Assembly (NCBI GenBank): GCA_012800685.1
Contig: JAAZIT010000239.1
Span: forward strand, 1-9,265
Direction of reading: 5' to 3'
DNA from: Clostridiales bacterium
GTDB taxonomy: Bacteria > Bacillota > Clostridia > Oscillospirales > Ruminococcaceae
DNA: 9,265 nt
The notes beneath the pieces were generated by a model. That model saw only the letters and a list, made by a program, of their open reading frames with translations, was not told the DNA's origin and ran no database searches. The position numbers were made by a program, and so were the translations under genes. This document shows, one piece after another, positions 1-5,988 of the stretch (the first letter of the stretch is position 1; the number at the start of each line of letters is the position of its first letter).

Positions 1-1088
1 GTTTTACCATGGTCAACGTGTCCCATAACAACCACAACTGGGCTTCTTTCTTCAAGATTTTCCTCGTTATCTTCTTCGTCAACTATAACTCTTTCTTCAA
101 TTGTTACAATTACTTCTTTCTCAACTTTAGCACCTAGCTCCTCAGCTACTAACGCCGCTGTATCATAGTCGATAATCTCGTTAATTGTAGCCATAATCCC
201 AAGTCCCATAAGCTTTTTAATAACCTGTGTCGCTGCAACCTTTAGTCTTGATGCAAGCTCAGATACAACAATCTCTTCTGGAATTAAAACCCTAAGCTGT
301 TGCTTTCTTGCTCTTTCAAGCTCTATACGGCGTAGCTTTTCAGATTCTGTTTCTCTCTTATTAGAATATTGTTGTTTTTTATGCTGCTGTGATCTTTGAG
401 TAAGCTTCTGTTTTTTGGTGTAGTTATCCTTATTTCTGCCTCTAGCAGCACCAGCCATCTTATCGTATTTTTCATTATACTTATCAAGCTCAACATAGCT
501 TCCTCTTGTGTCAACTCTCTTCTTTTCTTCCCTAGAGTTGGAAACAGTAACGGTTTGTGTATTAGTGTTAACGTTAGAAACAAGCTGCTTCTTGATTGTA
601 TCTTCCTTTTTTCTAACTGGCTTGTTTTTCTTTTCATTAACCTGCTGCTGTGCAGGTCTTTGGAACTGATTTTGTCTTTGACTTTGTGGCTGTGCAGGTC
701 TCTGCTGTCCTGGCTGTGCAGGTCTCTGCTGTCCTGATTGTGCAGGTCTCTGTTGTCCAGCTTGTGCAGGTCTCTGTTGTCCTGATTGTTGTACAGGCTT
801 TTTCTGTGCTTGTTGTACAGGCTTTTCCTGCTTTGGAGCTTGAGCCTTAACCTCAGGTTTTTTTACAACTGGTTTTTTAGCCTTTTGTGCAAAGTACTCG
901 TCAAAGCTTTTAACCTCGTTATCTTGAGAAAGCTTTTCTAATACATATGTCACCTCAACATTAGTTAATGTTGTCATTGGCTTTTTAACACCCTCAAATT
1001 TCTCTGAAAGCATTTCAATAATATCTGTGTTCTTTACTTTAAGGTCTTTCGCTAGTTCGTTAACCTTGTATTTAATATTTTCACTCAT
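1..1088 (-). CDS. infB: Translation initiation factor IF-2, N-terminal part (runs off the left edge)
   Basis: IF2 is the GTPase that places initiator fMet-tRNA on the 30S subunit and promotes subunit joining. About 362 codons are visible. Residues 1 to about 60 form a first IF2-N domain. Next comes a low-complexity Q/P/A/K-rich linker with Q-Q-R-P-A-Q repeats (about 85-135), then a basic stretch. A second IF2-N domain follows (about 262-330, containing RVLIPEEIVVSELASRL). The start of the GTPase domain, P-V-V-V-V-M-G-H-V-D-H-G-K, ends at the window edge, so the G1 P-loop is cut and the rest of the G domain and domains II-IV are outside. The ATG at 1088 is preceded by GGGAGG at 1100-1105. An ATG at 1096 meets a stop after two codons, so it is not the start. 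It is the last visible gene of the nusA operon, 21 bp after ylxQ. The identification is secure. Confidence 0.97.
   Translation of the reverse strand, partial: MSENIKYKVNELAKDLKVKNTDIIEMLSEKFEGVKKPMTTLTNVEVTYVLEKLSQDNEVKSFDEYFAQKAKKPVVKKPEVKAQAPKQEKPVQQAQKKPVQQSGQQRPAQAGQQRPAQSGQQRPAQPGQQRPAQPQSQRQNQFQRPAQQQVNEKKNKPVRKKEDTIKKQLVSNVNTNTQTVTVSNSREEKKRVDTRGSYVELDKYNEKYDKMAGAARGRNKDNYTKKQKLTQRSQQHKKQQYSNKRETESEKLRRIELERARKQQLRVLIPEEIVVSELASRLKVAATQVIKKLMGLGIMATINEIIDYDTAALVAEELGAKVEKEVIVTIEERVIVDEEDNEENLEERSPVVVVMGHVDHGK
691..834 (-). repeat. 24-bp tandem repeats inside infB (IF2 linker)
   Basis: Four near-identical 24-bp units lie at 691-714, 715-738, 739-762 and 763-786 (core tgtgcaggtctctg on the plus strand). 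Two decayed units follow at 787-810 and 811-834 (core tgttgtacaggc). Read on the minus strand, each intact unit encodes an eight-residue Q-Q-R-P-A-Q-x-G repeat in the disordered IF2 linker between the two IF2-N domains. The unit length is a multiple of three, so gain or loss of units keeps the frame. There are no unique spacers, so it is not a CRISPR array. Confidence 0.9.
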
Positions 1089-1109
1089 AGGCACATTTTC
1101 CTCCCTAAA

Positions 1110-1451
1110 TTACATCCAATCAGATGTAATGACTGTATCGTTTTCTATCTTCTTAAGTATTGTCTTTATTTTTTTTGCAAATCCATTGTCACAAATCGCA
1201 ACTATTCCAACTCTTTTTCCTAAATTATATCCGACTTCGTTCATGTCAACTTCAAGATCGTACAACTCTATTTTGTGTTTAGCGCAAACATATTTTACTT
1301 CTTTCAGAGTCTTTGGTGAAATGTCATTAGCAACCAAAACTATTTTTGCTGTTTTATTTGCACATGAATCCTTCATCGTGTCCATTCCAAGCTGAAGCTT
1401 TCCAGCACGTCGGCACATTGTTAGAGAACCCATTACATTATTTTGTGCCAC
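1110..1451 (-). CDS. ylxQ: YlxQ-like ribosomal protein L7Ae/L30e/S12e family (kink-turn RNA-binding) protein
   Basis: This is a small RNA-binding protein of the L7Ae/L30e fold, encoded between ylxR and infB in Firmicutes; members bind kink-turn RNAs, but the cellular role in bacteria is not settled. Visible family features are the N-terminal S-L-T-M-C-R-R-A-G-K-L helix, the A-K-I-V-L-V-A-N-D-I-S-P strand-turn, and a C-terminal V-G-I-V-A-I-C-D-N-G-F-A-K-K-I segment. The start is uncertain. GTG at 1451 overlaps ylxR by 14 bp and gives the usual N-terminal length. TTG at 1457 has a GGAG seven bases upstream. ATG at 1433 has little Shine-Dalgarno support and would trim the first helix. Any of these is translationally coupled to ylxR. 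The open frame extends to 1574, but that extension lies inside ylxR and is not family-like. Confidence 0.9.
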   Translation of the reverse strand: MAQNNVMGSLTMCRRAGKLQLGMDTMKDSCANKTAKIVLVANDISPKTLKEVKYVCAKHKIELYDLEVDMNEVGYNLGKRVGIVAICDNGFAKKIKTILKKIENDTVITSDWM

Positions 1452-1710
1452 TTTCAAGCTCACTCTCCATTTCATTATACAATGCTTCTTCAATTTTACA
1501 TGAAAAAGTTCTTTCGAATTTTCTTGCTTTTCTCGCATCATCAAAGCACTGTGTGCTTTTGCAAATATATGCACCTCTGCCTGCTTTTTTTCCTGTTAGG
1601 TCTAGGGATATTTCTTCCTCTTTGGATTTCACTACCCTCACTAGCTCCTTCTTGGGTTTCATTTCTCCACAGCCTAGGCACATTCTCATAGGAATTTTTT
1701 TAGTTTTCAT
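1438..1710 (-). CDS. ylxR: YlxR family RNA-binding protein (DUF448)
   Basis: A small basic protein (90 aa) of the YlxR/DUF448 family, encoded directly downstream of nusA in many Firmicutes. It is thought to bind nucleic acid, and a regulatory role has been proposed for homologues. Family features: K-K-I-P-M-R-M-C-L-G-C near the start, M-K-P-K-K-E-L-V-R-V-V at 17-27, and the signature T-G-K-K-A-G-R-G-A-Y at 39-48. Cysteines at 11 and 14 and at 50 and 55 (C-x2-C and C-x4-C) could bind a metal, which is inference. ATG at 1710 was chosen because AGGGG stands 8 bases upstream; the ATG at 1716 is only two bases from that sequence. A 74-bp gap separates it from nusA, and it overlaps the likely ylxQ start. 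Confidence 0.94.
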   Translation of the reverse strand: MKTKKIPMRMCLGCGEMKPKKELVRVVKSKEEEISLDLTGKKAGRGAYICKSTQCFDDARKARKFERTFSCKIEEALYNEMESELESGTK

Positions 1711-1784
1711 AAGCATTTCCCCTTTCGTGACATTGGAGTGATTTTTCTTGTTTCTAAAACCACTTGCCTTTATTGGAAAACTTT

Positions 1785-2840
1785 TTAACCCTCATTAACT
1801 GCATTTTCTGGAACAATGTCTATCTTGTATCCACCAGTTAGTCTTGATGCAAGTTTTGCGTTTTGTCCCTTGTTTCCAATTGCTAGCGAAAGCTGATTGT
1901 TTGGAACAACTACCCTACATGCCTTGTTTTCAACGTCTGTAATGTCAACGCTAATTACTTCTGCTGGAGAAAGTGCTCTGCCGATAAATTCTGCATCGTC
2001 CTCGCTCCATATTATTATGTCAATTTTTTCGCCGTTTAGTTCTTCAACTATTTTTGAAATTCTTGATCTTCTTGGTCCTATGCAAGCACCCACAGCATCA
2101 ACGTTAGCATCTTTGCTGAAAACAGCAATCTTGCTTCTTGAACCAGATTCTCTTGAAATAGCTTTAACCTCAACTGTTCCATCATATATCTCTGGAACTT
2201 CAATCTCAAACAGTCTCTTAACTAAATCCTTATGCTTTCTTGAAATCTTTATTGAAGGTTTCTTTTCTGGGTTCGCAATTCCAACCACATAAACCTTTAT
2301 TATATCCCCTGGTCTTAGAGTTTCTTCAGGAATTTGTTCGTTTCTAACTAGATAAACTTCGTTCTTCTCAATTGTAAGTACAGCATTTAGTGTGGCAGGC
2401 TCAACCTTTTGAACTGTTGCAGAAACACACTCGTGTACCTTGTCCTCGTATTGTGCAAGAAGTCTTTCTTTTTCGAACTCTTTAATGTCGTGCTTGATTT
2501 GTTGTTTTGCCATTTGTGCAGCAACTCTTCCGAATTTAGCAGAGTTAAGCTTAATCTCAACAACTCCACCAACCTTAGAACGCTTTGAAATTGTCTTAGC
2601 TTGGTCGATATTCATTTCATTTGCTGGATCCTCTGGCTCGCCCTCAACAACAGTCTTGATTAATTTCATCATAAACTTTCCTGTTTCAGGGTTGATTTCT
2701 ATGTTTATGTTTTCTGTGTCTGGGTATTCCTTTTTAATCGCCTTTAATATTCCCTGCTTAATTTTTTCTATTAGAGTTTCTAGTTCAATATTATTTTCTT
2801 TAGCAAGAAGTTCTAGTGCATCAAAAAAGTCGTTATTCAT
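1785..2840 (-). CDS. nusA: Transcription termination/antitermination factor NusA
   Basis: NusA binds RNA polymerase and nascent RNA, and acts in pausing, termination and antitermination. The 351 residues fit the short Gram-positive form, without the C-terminal acidic repeats of proteobacteria. Domains in order: the RNAP-binding N-terminal domain (about 1-125), S1 (about 132-200, ending K-K-P-S-I-K-I-S-R), KH1 (about 205-278, with S-G-S-R-S-K-I-A-V and V-G-A-C-I-G) and KH2 (about 280-345). The KH2 GxxG loop is intact (G-N-K-G, 322-325). The KH1 loop reads G-P-R-R (255-258), so the second glycine is an arginine, which is unusual. ATG 2840 has GGAGG at 2851-2855, 10 bases upstream. It lies 36 bp after rimP in the same operon. 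Confidence 0.97.
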   Translation of the reverse strand: MNNDFFDALELLAKENNIELETLIEKIKQGILKAIKKEYPDTENINIEINPETGKFMMKLIKTVVEGEPEDPANEMNIDQAKTISKRSKVGGVVEIKLNSAKFGRVAAQMAKQQIKHDIKEFEKERLLAQYEDKVHECVSATVQKVEPATLNAVLTIEKNEVYLVRNEQIPEETLRPGDIIKVYVVGIANPEKKPSIKISRKHKDLVKRLFEIEVPEIYDGTVEVKAISRESGSRSKIAVFSKDANVDAVGACIGPRRSRISKIVEELNGEKIDIIIWSEDDAEFIGRALSPAEVISVDITDVENKACRVVVPNNQLSLAIGNKGQNAKLASRLTGGYKIDIVPENAVNEG

Positions 2841-2876
2841 TTGTCCGATTCCTCCATTTATATTATTTAATTATAT

Positions 2877-3386
2877 TTAAAAAAGATCTCCATCATCGTA
2901 CAGTTTCACAAAAGAACAATCTGTTAGCTTTAACTTTATTGTCCCTTTTTCTGCAACTTCGATTTCAAATTCTTTGTTTTCATAAGATACAAGTGTGCCA
3001 ATAAAATCTCTTTCGTCCTCAACAGGTCTGATGGTTTTAATTCTTACCTCATCACCTACGCAACACTCAAAATGCTCTGGTCTTTTTAAATCTCTACCTA
3101 GTCCAGGTGAGCCAACCTCAAAAACATACTGCTGGCTTATTGGGTCAACCTCGTCAAGTATTTTGTTAAATGGTCTTGAAAAATTCTCACAATCTGTTAT
3201 TTCAATTCCACCGTCTTTATCAATGAACACTCTTAAATACCAAGTTGCACCTTCTTTTTCAAATCTAACATCCCAAAGAAATAATCCCAGTTCTTCACAC
3301 AATGGTTGTGCAAGCTCTCGGATTCGTTCAACAGTATTTCCAGTTTTCTTTTCATTTACATTGTCCAAAACATTCCCTCTTTTCAT
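2877..3386 (-). CDS. rimP: Ribosome maturation factor RimP
   Basis: RimP assists assembly of the 30S subunit in the cytoplasm. At 169 residues it is of usual length. The N-terminal domain contains L-C-E-E-L-G-L-F-L-W-D-V-R-F and W-Y-L-R-V-F-I-D-K-D-G-G-I. The conserved centre has D-P-I-S-Q-Q-Y-V-F-E-V-G-S-P-G-L-G-R-D-L. The C-terminal SH3-like domain ends with K-L-T-D-C-S-F-V-K-L. The open frame extends to 3482, but its extra N-terminus overlaps the promoter, so that is not the start. ATG 3386 has GGGAG five bases upstream. A TTG at 3368 with AGAGGG six bases upstream is a serious alternative and would give 163 residues. It is the first gene of the nusA operon. Confidence 0.95.
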   Translation of the reverse strand: MKRGNVLDNVNEKKTGNTVERIRELAQPLCEELGLFLWDVRFEKEGATWYLRVFIDKDGGIEITDCENFSRPFNKILDEVDPISQQYVFEVGSPGLGRDLKRPEHFECCVGDEVRIKTIRPVEDERDFIGTLVSYENKEFEIEVAEKGTIKLKLTDCSFVKLYDDGDLF

Positions 3387-3453
3387 AAATGCTCCCATAC
3401 AAAAACTAAAGACCGGAACGAACTTCCAGCCTTTCATTATTGATATTAATAGT

Positions 3454-3482
3454 ATTATAGCACACATCGCTCTCAATTGCAA
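3454..3482 (-). promoter_or_regulatory. Extended -10 sigma-A promoter of the rimP-nusA-infB operon
   Basis: Read on the minus strand, TTGCAA (3477-3482) is followed by a 17-base spacer and a perfect TATAAT (3454-3459). TGC directly before the -10 box gives an extended -10 (TGn). Transcription would start near 3447, leaving a leader of about 60 bases before ATG 3386. The box inventory and spacing are close to ideal, as expected for a housekeeping operon. Confidence 0.88.
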
Positions 3483-3546
3483 GGTTTTTAAACGCTTTTT
3501 TCGTAAAAAACCATCTCTCTAAACCCCTGCTTTTCGGTAACTTTAT

Positions 3547-3576
3547 CTAAAAAGCCTCCTTAAATCTGGTTTTTAG
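3547..3576 (-). terminator. Possible weak terminator after the PII-like gene
   Basis: An inverted repeat pairs CTAAAAA (3547-3553) with TTTTTAG (3570-3576), extended by two C-G pairs with one bulged base. On the minus strand it follows the PII-like gene and precedes the rimP promoter, where a terminator would be expected. The stem is mostly A-U and the T run is part of the stem, so it is not a classical intrinsic terminator. Confidence 0.35.
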
Positions 3577-3614
3577 CTTTTTTGTGCGTGCAATGGCCTT
3601 GATATGCATTGGAG

Positions 3615-4079
3615 CTAGTCTTCTTGCTCTTCTTCCATATCATTGTCATCTTCATAATCATCGTCGCCATATTCTTCTATTTCGTCATTTATATCTCCGT
3701 CGTCAACCTCTTCATAATCGTCTTTGTCCTCGCCTTTTGCATAGTTCTTTTTTGTTCCCTCTGCAAAGTCAATCGGAATAGTAAACAAAATTCCCGTATT
3801 AGGTTGAGACAGGTCACCTATGGTGGTATAAACCACTTTCCTTACAGTTTCTAGCTGGTCGTCTTGAATTACAGATAATATCGTGCGATTGTCAACATCC
3901 CCAGCACTAAACAAAGCTCTTATTGAGGAACTTATAAAACTGCTGTCTAGTTTTGAAAGAGTCATGGCAAGTCCTGCTGACTCAATAATAGTCGCTCCTC
4001 CGATACCTGCGCTTGTTAGTCCCTCAAGCAAGTAATCTAAAGAATCTATTTTGTTTAGTATAAGTACCATTAATTTCAT
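3615..4079 (-). CDS. PII-like (GlnB-fold) protein with acidic C-terminal tail
   Basis: Residues 1-108 look like the PII-like proteins found in Clostridia. There is a first strand M-K-L-M-V-L-I-L-N-K, then a helix, then G-I-G-G-A-T-I-I-E-S-A-G (25-36, as PII proteins have G-x-x-G-x-T near the T-loop base). A variable T-loop-like stretch follows (37-62), then T-I-L-S-V-I, a second helix, and G-D-L-S-Q-P-N-T-G-I-L-F-T-I-P-I (88-103), matching the PII motif around G-x-I-F-V-x-P. PII-fold proteins are usually trimeric sensors of nucleotides or metabolites; no ligand can be assigned here. Residues 117-154 are almost entirely Asp/Glu/Tyr/Asn, an unusual acidic, probably disordered tail. ATG 4079 has GAGG seven bases upstream. 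It lies 19 bp after the LCP-like gene and is probably co-transcribed with it. The fold call is from memory of the family, not a search. Confidence 0.75.
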   Translation of the reverse strand: MKLMVLILNKIDSLDYLLEGLTSAGIGGATIIESAGLAMTLSKLDSSFISSSIRALFSAGDVDNRTILSVIQDDQLETVRKVVYTTIGDLSQPNTGILFTIPIDFAEGTKKNYAKGEDKDDYEEVDDGDINDEIEEYGDDDYEDDNDMEEEQED

Positions 4080-4098
4080 TTTACTACCTCTTATTTTT

Positions 4099-5106
4099 CT
4101 ATTTCGGAGTTTTTGTTAGTTCAAAGAAGTTGTTAATTTCTTCCCTAAATCCCTTATTCAGTTCAAAAGTTTTTCCATCCTGACTCCATGCGCCAACAGG
4201 TGTTCTTGATTCTACAAAATTACTATAATTCTTTGTTACATATATTATTTCGCCCTTATACTGAAGATATTCTGACTTAGATATATTTGTTGTTGCATCA
4301 CTATAAAAACTATTGAAAATATTATCAATATTGCTCTCTAGCATATCCACCTGCAAAAACCCACCGTTTAAAAACCTAGTCATTATATCTGATGCTATTT
4401 TTAGGTTTTCTGCTCTTCCATTTTCAAAAAGAGGATAGTTTAAAAACAACCTTACCTGCTGATTAGTTAAAATAACGTTGTTTCCCTTTTCAATAGATAT
4501 TTCCTCACCTGTTACGGGGTCCGAATAAAATATATTTTCAGTGATCATATAACTTACACCACCAAAATAATTTATCATTGTGTCAAATCCACTATTAGAA
4601 ACGGTCATGTACTTATCAATCTTGATGTCAAATGCATTTTCTACCGCTTTTGTTACATTCTCAACAGCACCAGTAGCATTAGATGGCTTGGTTTCATTAT
4701 AAATTTCGATTAATGTCTTTTTGCTGTCCGACTCCCCAACCTGTGATGTCATGTATGGGGTGACAGGAACAATATTTATTTCTCCCATATCAGGTAGGTT
4801 TCTTACAATCAAGCCGTTTGTCAAGTTGTTCTGATTGTCAACCTGCAAATATAAAATTGTGTTTCTATCATCCTCCGTTGGTAAATCACCAATGACTTGC
4901 ACAATGTCAGAATCGTTTACTTTTTTATCAACAAATTTATTGATTATGTATTTTCCTGCTAAGCCAAAAAATAATAGGCATACGCTCAAGGTGATAAAAT
5001 AAGCCAGCGCCACCTTTAACTTTCCTTTTTGCTTATCACTAAGCTTCTTCAAAGGATTTTTCATGTTTTTAAAAGGGTTTTTCATATTTTTAAACGGGTT
5101 TTGCAT
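4099..5106 (-). CDS. Divergent LytR-CpsA-Psr (LCP)-like membrane protein
   Basis: A 335-residue protein with a basic cytoplasmic N-terminus, one membrane segment (about 31-53), and an extracytoplasmic domain resembling LCP proteins, which transfer glycopolymers from lipid carriers to peptidoglycan. Recognisable elements are R-N-T-I-L-Y-L-Q-V-D (81-90, like the R-S-D-T strand of LCPs), I-K-I-D-K-Y-M-T-V-S-N-S-G-F (161-174), Y-F-G-G-V (180-184) and L-T-N-Q-Q-V-R-L-F-L (213-222, like the L-x-G-x-x-A-L-x-Y-V block). The catalytic arginines typical of LCPs are not where expected: I-P-R-D-T is replaced by V-P-V-T-P (113-117), and the Y-x-R-x-R block reads F-L-N-Y-P. The frame also opens from a TTG at 5145, but ATG 5106 has GGAAAGG eight bases upstream and gives a normal N-terminus. 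The family is fairly sure; transferase activity is doubtful. Confidence 0.72.
   Translation of the reverse strand: MQNPFKNMKNPFKNMKNPLKKLSDKQKGKLKVALAYFITLSVCLLFFGLAGKYIINKFVDKKVNDSDIVQVIGDLPTEDDRNTILYLQVDNQNNLTNGLIVRNLPDMGEINIVPVTPYMTSQVGESDSKKTLIEIYNETKPSNATGAVENVTKAVENAFDIKIDKYMTVSNSGFDTMINYFGGVSYMITENIFYSDPVTGEEISIEKGNNVILTNQQVRLFLNYPLFENGRAENLKIASDIMTRFLNGGFLQVDMLESNIDNIFNSFYSDATTNISKSEYLQYKGEIIYVTKNYSNFVESRTPVGAWSQDGKTFELNKGFREEINNFFELTKTPK
5038..5100 (-). repeat. 21-bp tandem repeat encoding N-P-F-K-N-M-K
   Basis: Three 21-bp units lie at 5080-5100, 5059-5079 and 5038-5058. They encode N-P-F-K-N-M-K twice and then a diverged N-P-L-K-K-L-S in the cytoplasmic N-terminus of the LCP-like protein, just before its membrane segment. 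The repeat adds positive charge on the inner side, consistent with an N-in topology. Confidence 0.85.
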
Positions 5107-5208
5107 AAATCTAACCTTTCCGCTGTTATCAATTTTACTTAACAAAATTCAGCTTTTTATATTTTAACTTAATCTTTTCTAAACATTTTTTAATCGAAGT
5201 TTTCAAAC

Positions 5209-5292
5209 TTTCAACAAAAAAATGTTGAAAACCTTTTAAAAACCATAGTGTTTCATTTCAAAATGTTGAAAACTCTGTTGAAAGTGTTGGAA
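5209..5292. repeat. Array of TGTTGAAA boxes in the leader of the LCP-like gene
   Basis: The 8-base word tgttgaaa occurs at 5223-5230, 5264-5271 and 5276-5283, with a one-mismatch copy at 5285-5292 and an inverted copy tttcaaca at 5209-5216. The inverted copy and the first direct copy form a perfect 8-bp inverted repeat around six A residues. All lie upstream of the LCP-like gene and downstream of the SLOG gene. They could be sites for a DNA-binding protein or structured leader RNA. No convincing -35/-10 pair was found for the LCP-like gene in this A+T-rich stretch of about 240 bp. Confidence 0.6.
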
Positions 5293-5316
5293 GTTTTAGA
5301 AAAAAGTCCTAAAACT
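5292..5316. repeat. Perfect 8-bp inverted repeat after the SLOG gene
   Basis: AGTTTTAG (5292-5299) pairs with CTAAAACT (5309-5316) around a 9-base loop. It sits 29 bp downstream of the SLOG gene stop, so it may help end that transcript. On the minus strand the T run is in the loop, not after the stem, so it is not a classical terminator. Confidence 0.45.
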
Positions 5317-5344
5317 CTTGAAAAAAAGTTTCGTTAGGTGTAAA

Positions 5345-5905
5345 CTAAAAGATAGCTTTGATTAACGAGTTATTTTCATTGGTATCAATTATTTTGGTGT
5401 CCAGCAATTTCTTTCGAGCATAATTTATAGTTTGACCTGTTCCACTTCTGTAATTAGAAACCACAGCAATAAGCTTGGATGAATTGTCAACCATGAAATA
5501 GTTGCGATCTTTCATGCAAGTTTTCGTGTAAACTTCTGAAAGACAAATCACGTCGTTTGCCGATTCAATTATATAGTTGTAATCAAACTTTTCTGCACCC
5601 TTGAGGCTTTTGTTTTGTCCTTTATATGGAATAGCACAAACTAGCTGTAAATTTGGGTGCTTAACCTTTAATTCTAAAACAAAGCGTGCCGACCACATAT
5701 CAATGCCTCTTGCCATGCCCGTTAAAAAGGTTGTATAGCCTTCTTCAACAGCGTTTTCTATGGCTAGTCGCAAAACACTTAAAAGCCGTCTTAGCTCAGG
5801 GGAATTTAAATCGCCAGAGCCACACAGCTTTTCAGGTCGGTGTCCCGAAAAACAACAGGTGTGTTCTTTATTTATATTAAAATTAATCAAATAATCACCC
5901 ACCAT
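5345..5905 (-). CDS. SLOG-fold DUF1273 (YpsA-like) protein
   Basis: A 186-residue protein of the DUF1273/YpsA branch of the SLOG (SMF/DprA-LOG-like) Rossmann superfamily, which is thought to bind nucleotides or nucleotide-derived ligands. Motifs seen: C-C-F-S-G-H-R-P-E-K-L (17-27), corresponding to the family's T-G-H-R-P start; T-F-L-T-G-M-A-R-G-I-D-M-W-S-A (59-73), the glycine-rich ligand loop; and S-G-T-G-Q-T-I-N-Y-A-R (154-164) near the end. YpsA of Bacillus and Staphylococcus has been linked to cell division; the role here is unknown. ATG 5905 is near a mapped-looking promoter but has little Shine-Dalgarno. An in-frame TTG at 5890 has GGTGGG seven bases upstream and could be the true start, at 181 residues. 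It is divergent from alr, with 83 bp between their starts. Confidence 0.88.
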   Translation of the reverse strand: MVGDYLINFNINKEHTCCFSGHRPEKLCGSGDLNSPELRRLLSVLRLAIENAVEEGYTTFLTGMARGIDMWSARFVLELKVKHPNLQLVCAIPYKGQNKSLKGAEKFDYNYIIESANDVICLSEVYTKTCMKDRNYFMVDNSSKLIAVVSNYRSGTGQTINYARKKLLDTKIIDTNENNSLIKAIF

Positions 5906-5928
5906 TTCGTTGTTTCACTAATATTCTA

Positions 5929-5957
5929 ATAATATCACAAAACCATCACTTTGTAAA
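5929..5957 (-). promoter_or_regulatory. Extended -10 promoter of the SLOG gene
   Basis: On the minus strand, TTTACA (5952-5957) is followed by a 17-base spacer and TATTAT (5929-5934), with TGA immediately before the -10 box (extended -10). A start near 5922 would leave a leader of only about 17 bases before ATG 5905, or about 32 before TTG 5890. The whole promoter lies in the 83 bp shared with the divergent alr gene. No equally good plus-strand promoter was seen; a TAATAT at 5930-5935 overlaps the minus-strand -10 but has a poor -35. Confidence 0.7.
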
Positions 5958-5988
5958 GTAATAAAATTCACTTTGGAGGTTCTTTTAT

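Noticed and set aside
691..834. CRISPR-like repeat array
   Set aside because: The units are directly adjacent with no spacers, and encode a known type of IF2 linker repeat.
396..850. Plus-strand open frames opposite infB, including a repetitive V-Q-V-S-A-V-L stretch
   Set aside because: They are antisense to the infB 24-bp repeats, have no ribosome binding site, and resemble no known protein.
1027..3522. Several long plus-strand open frames opposite infB, ylxQ, ylxR, nusA and rimP
   Set aside because: Serine/leucine/phenylalanine-rich shadows of well-identified minus-strand genes, without start signals.
3584..3854. Plus-strand open frames opposite the PII-like gene, with a membrane-like composition
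   Set aside because: They are the complement of the acidic GAT/GAA-rich tail, which gives Ile/Phe/Val-rich antisense codons; no ribosome binding site.
5107..5344. Riboswitch or attenuator in the long leader of the LCP-like gene
   Set aside because: No known riboswitch core could be recognised; only simple A+T-rich inverted repeats are visible.
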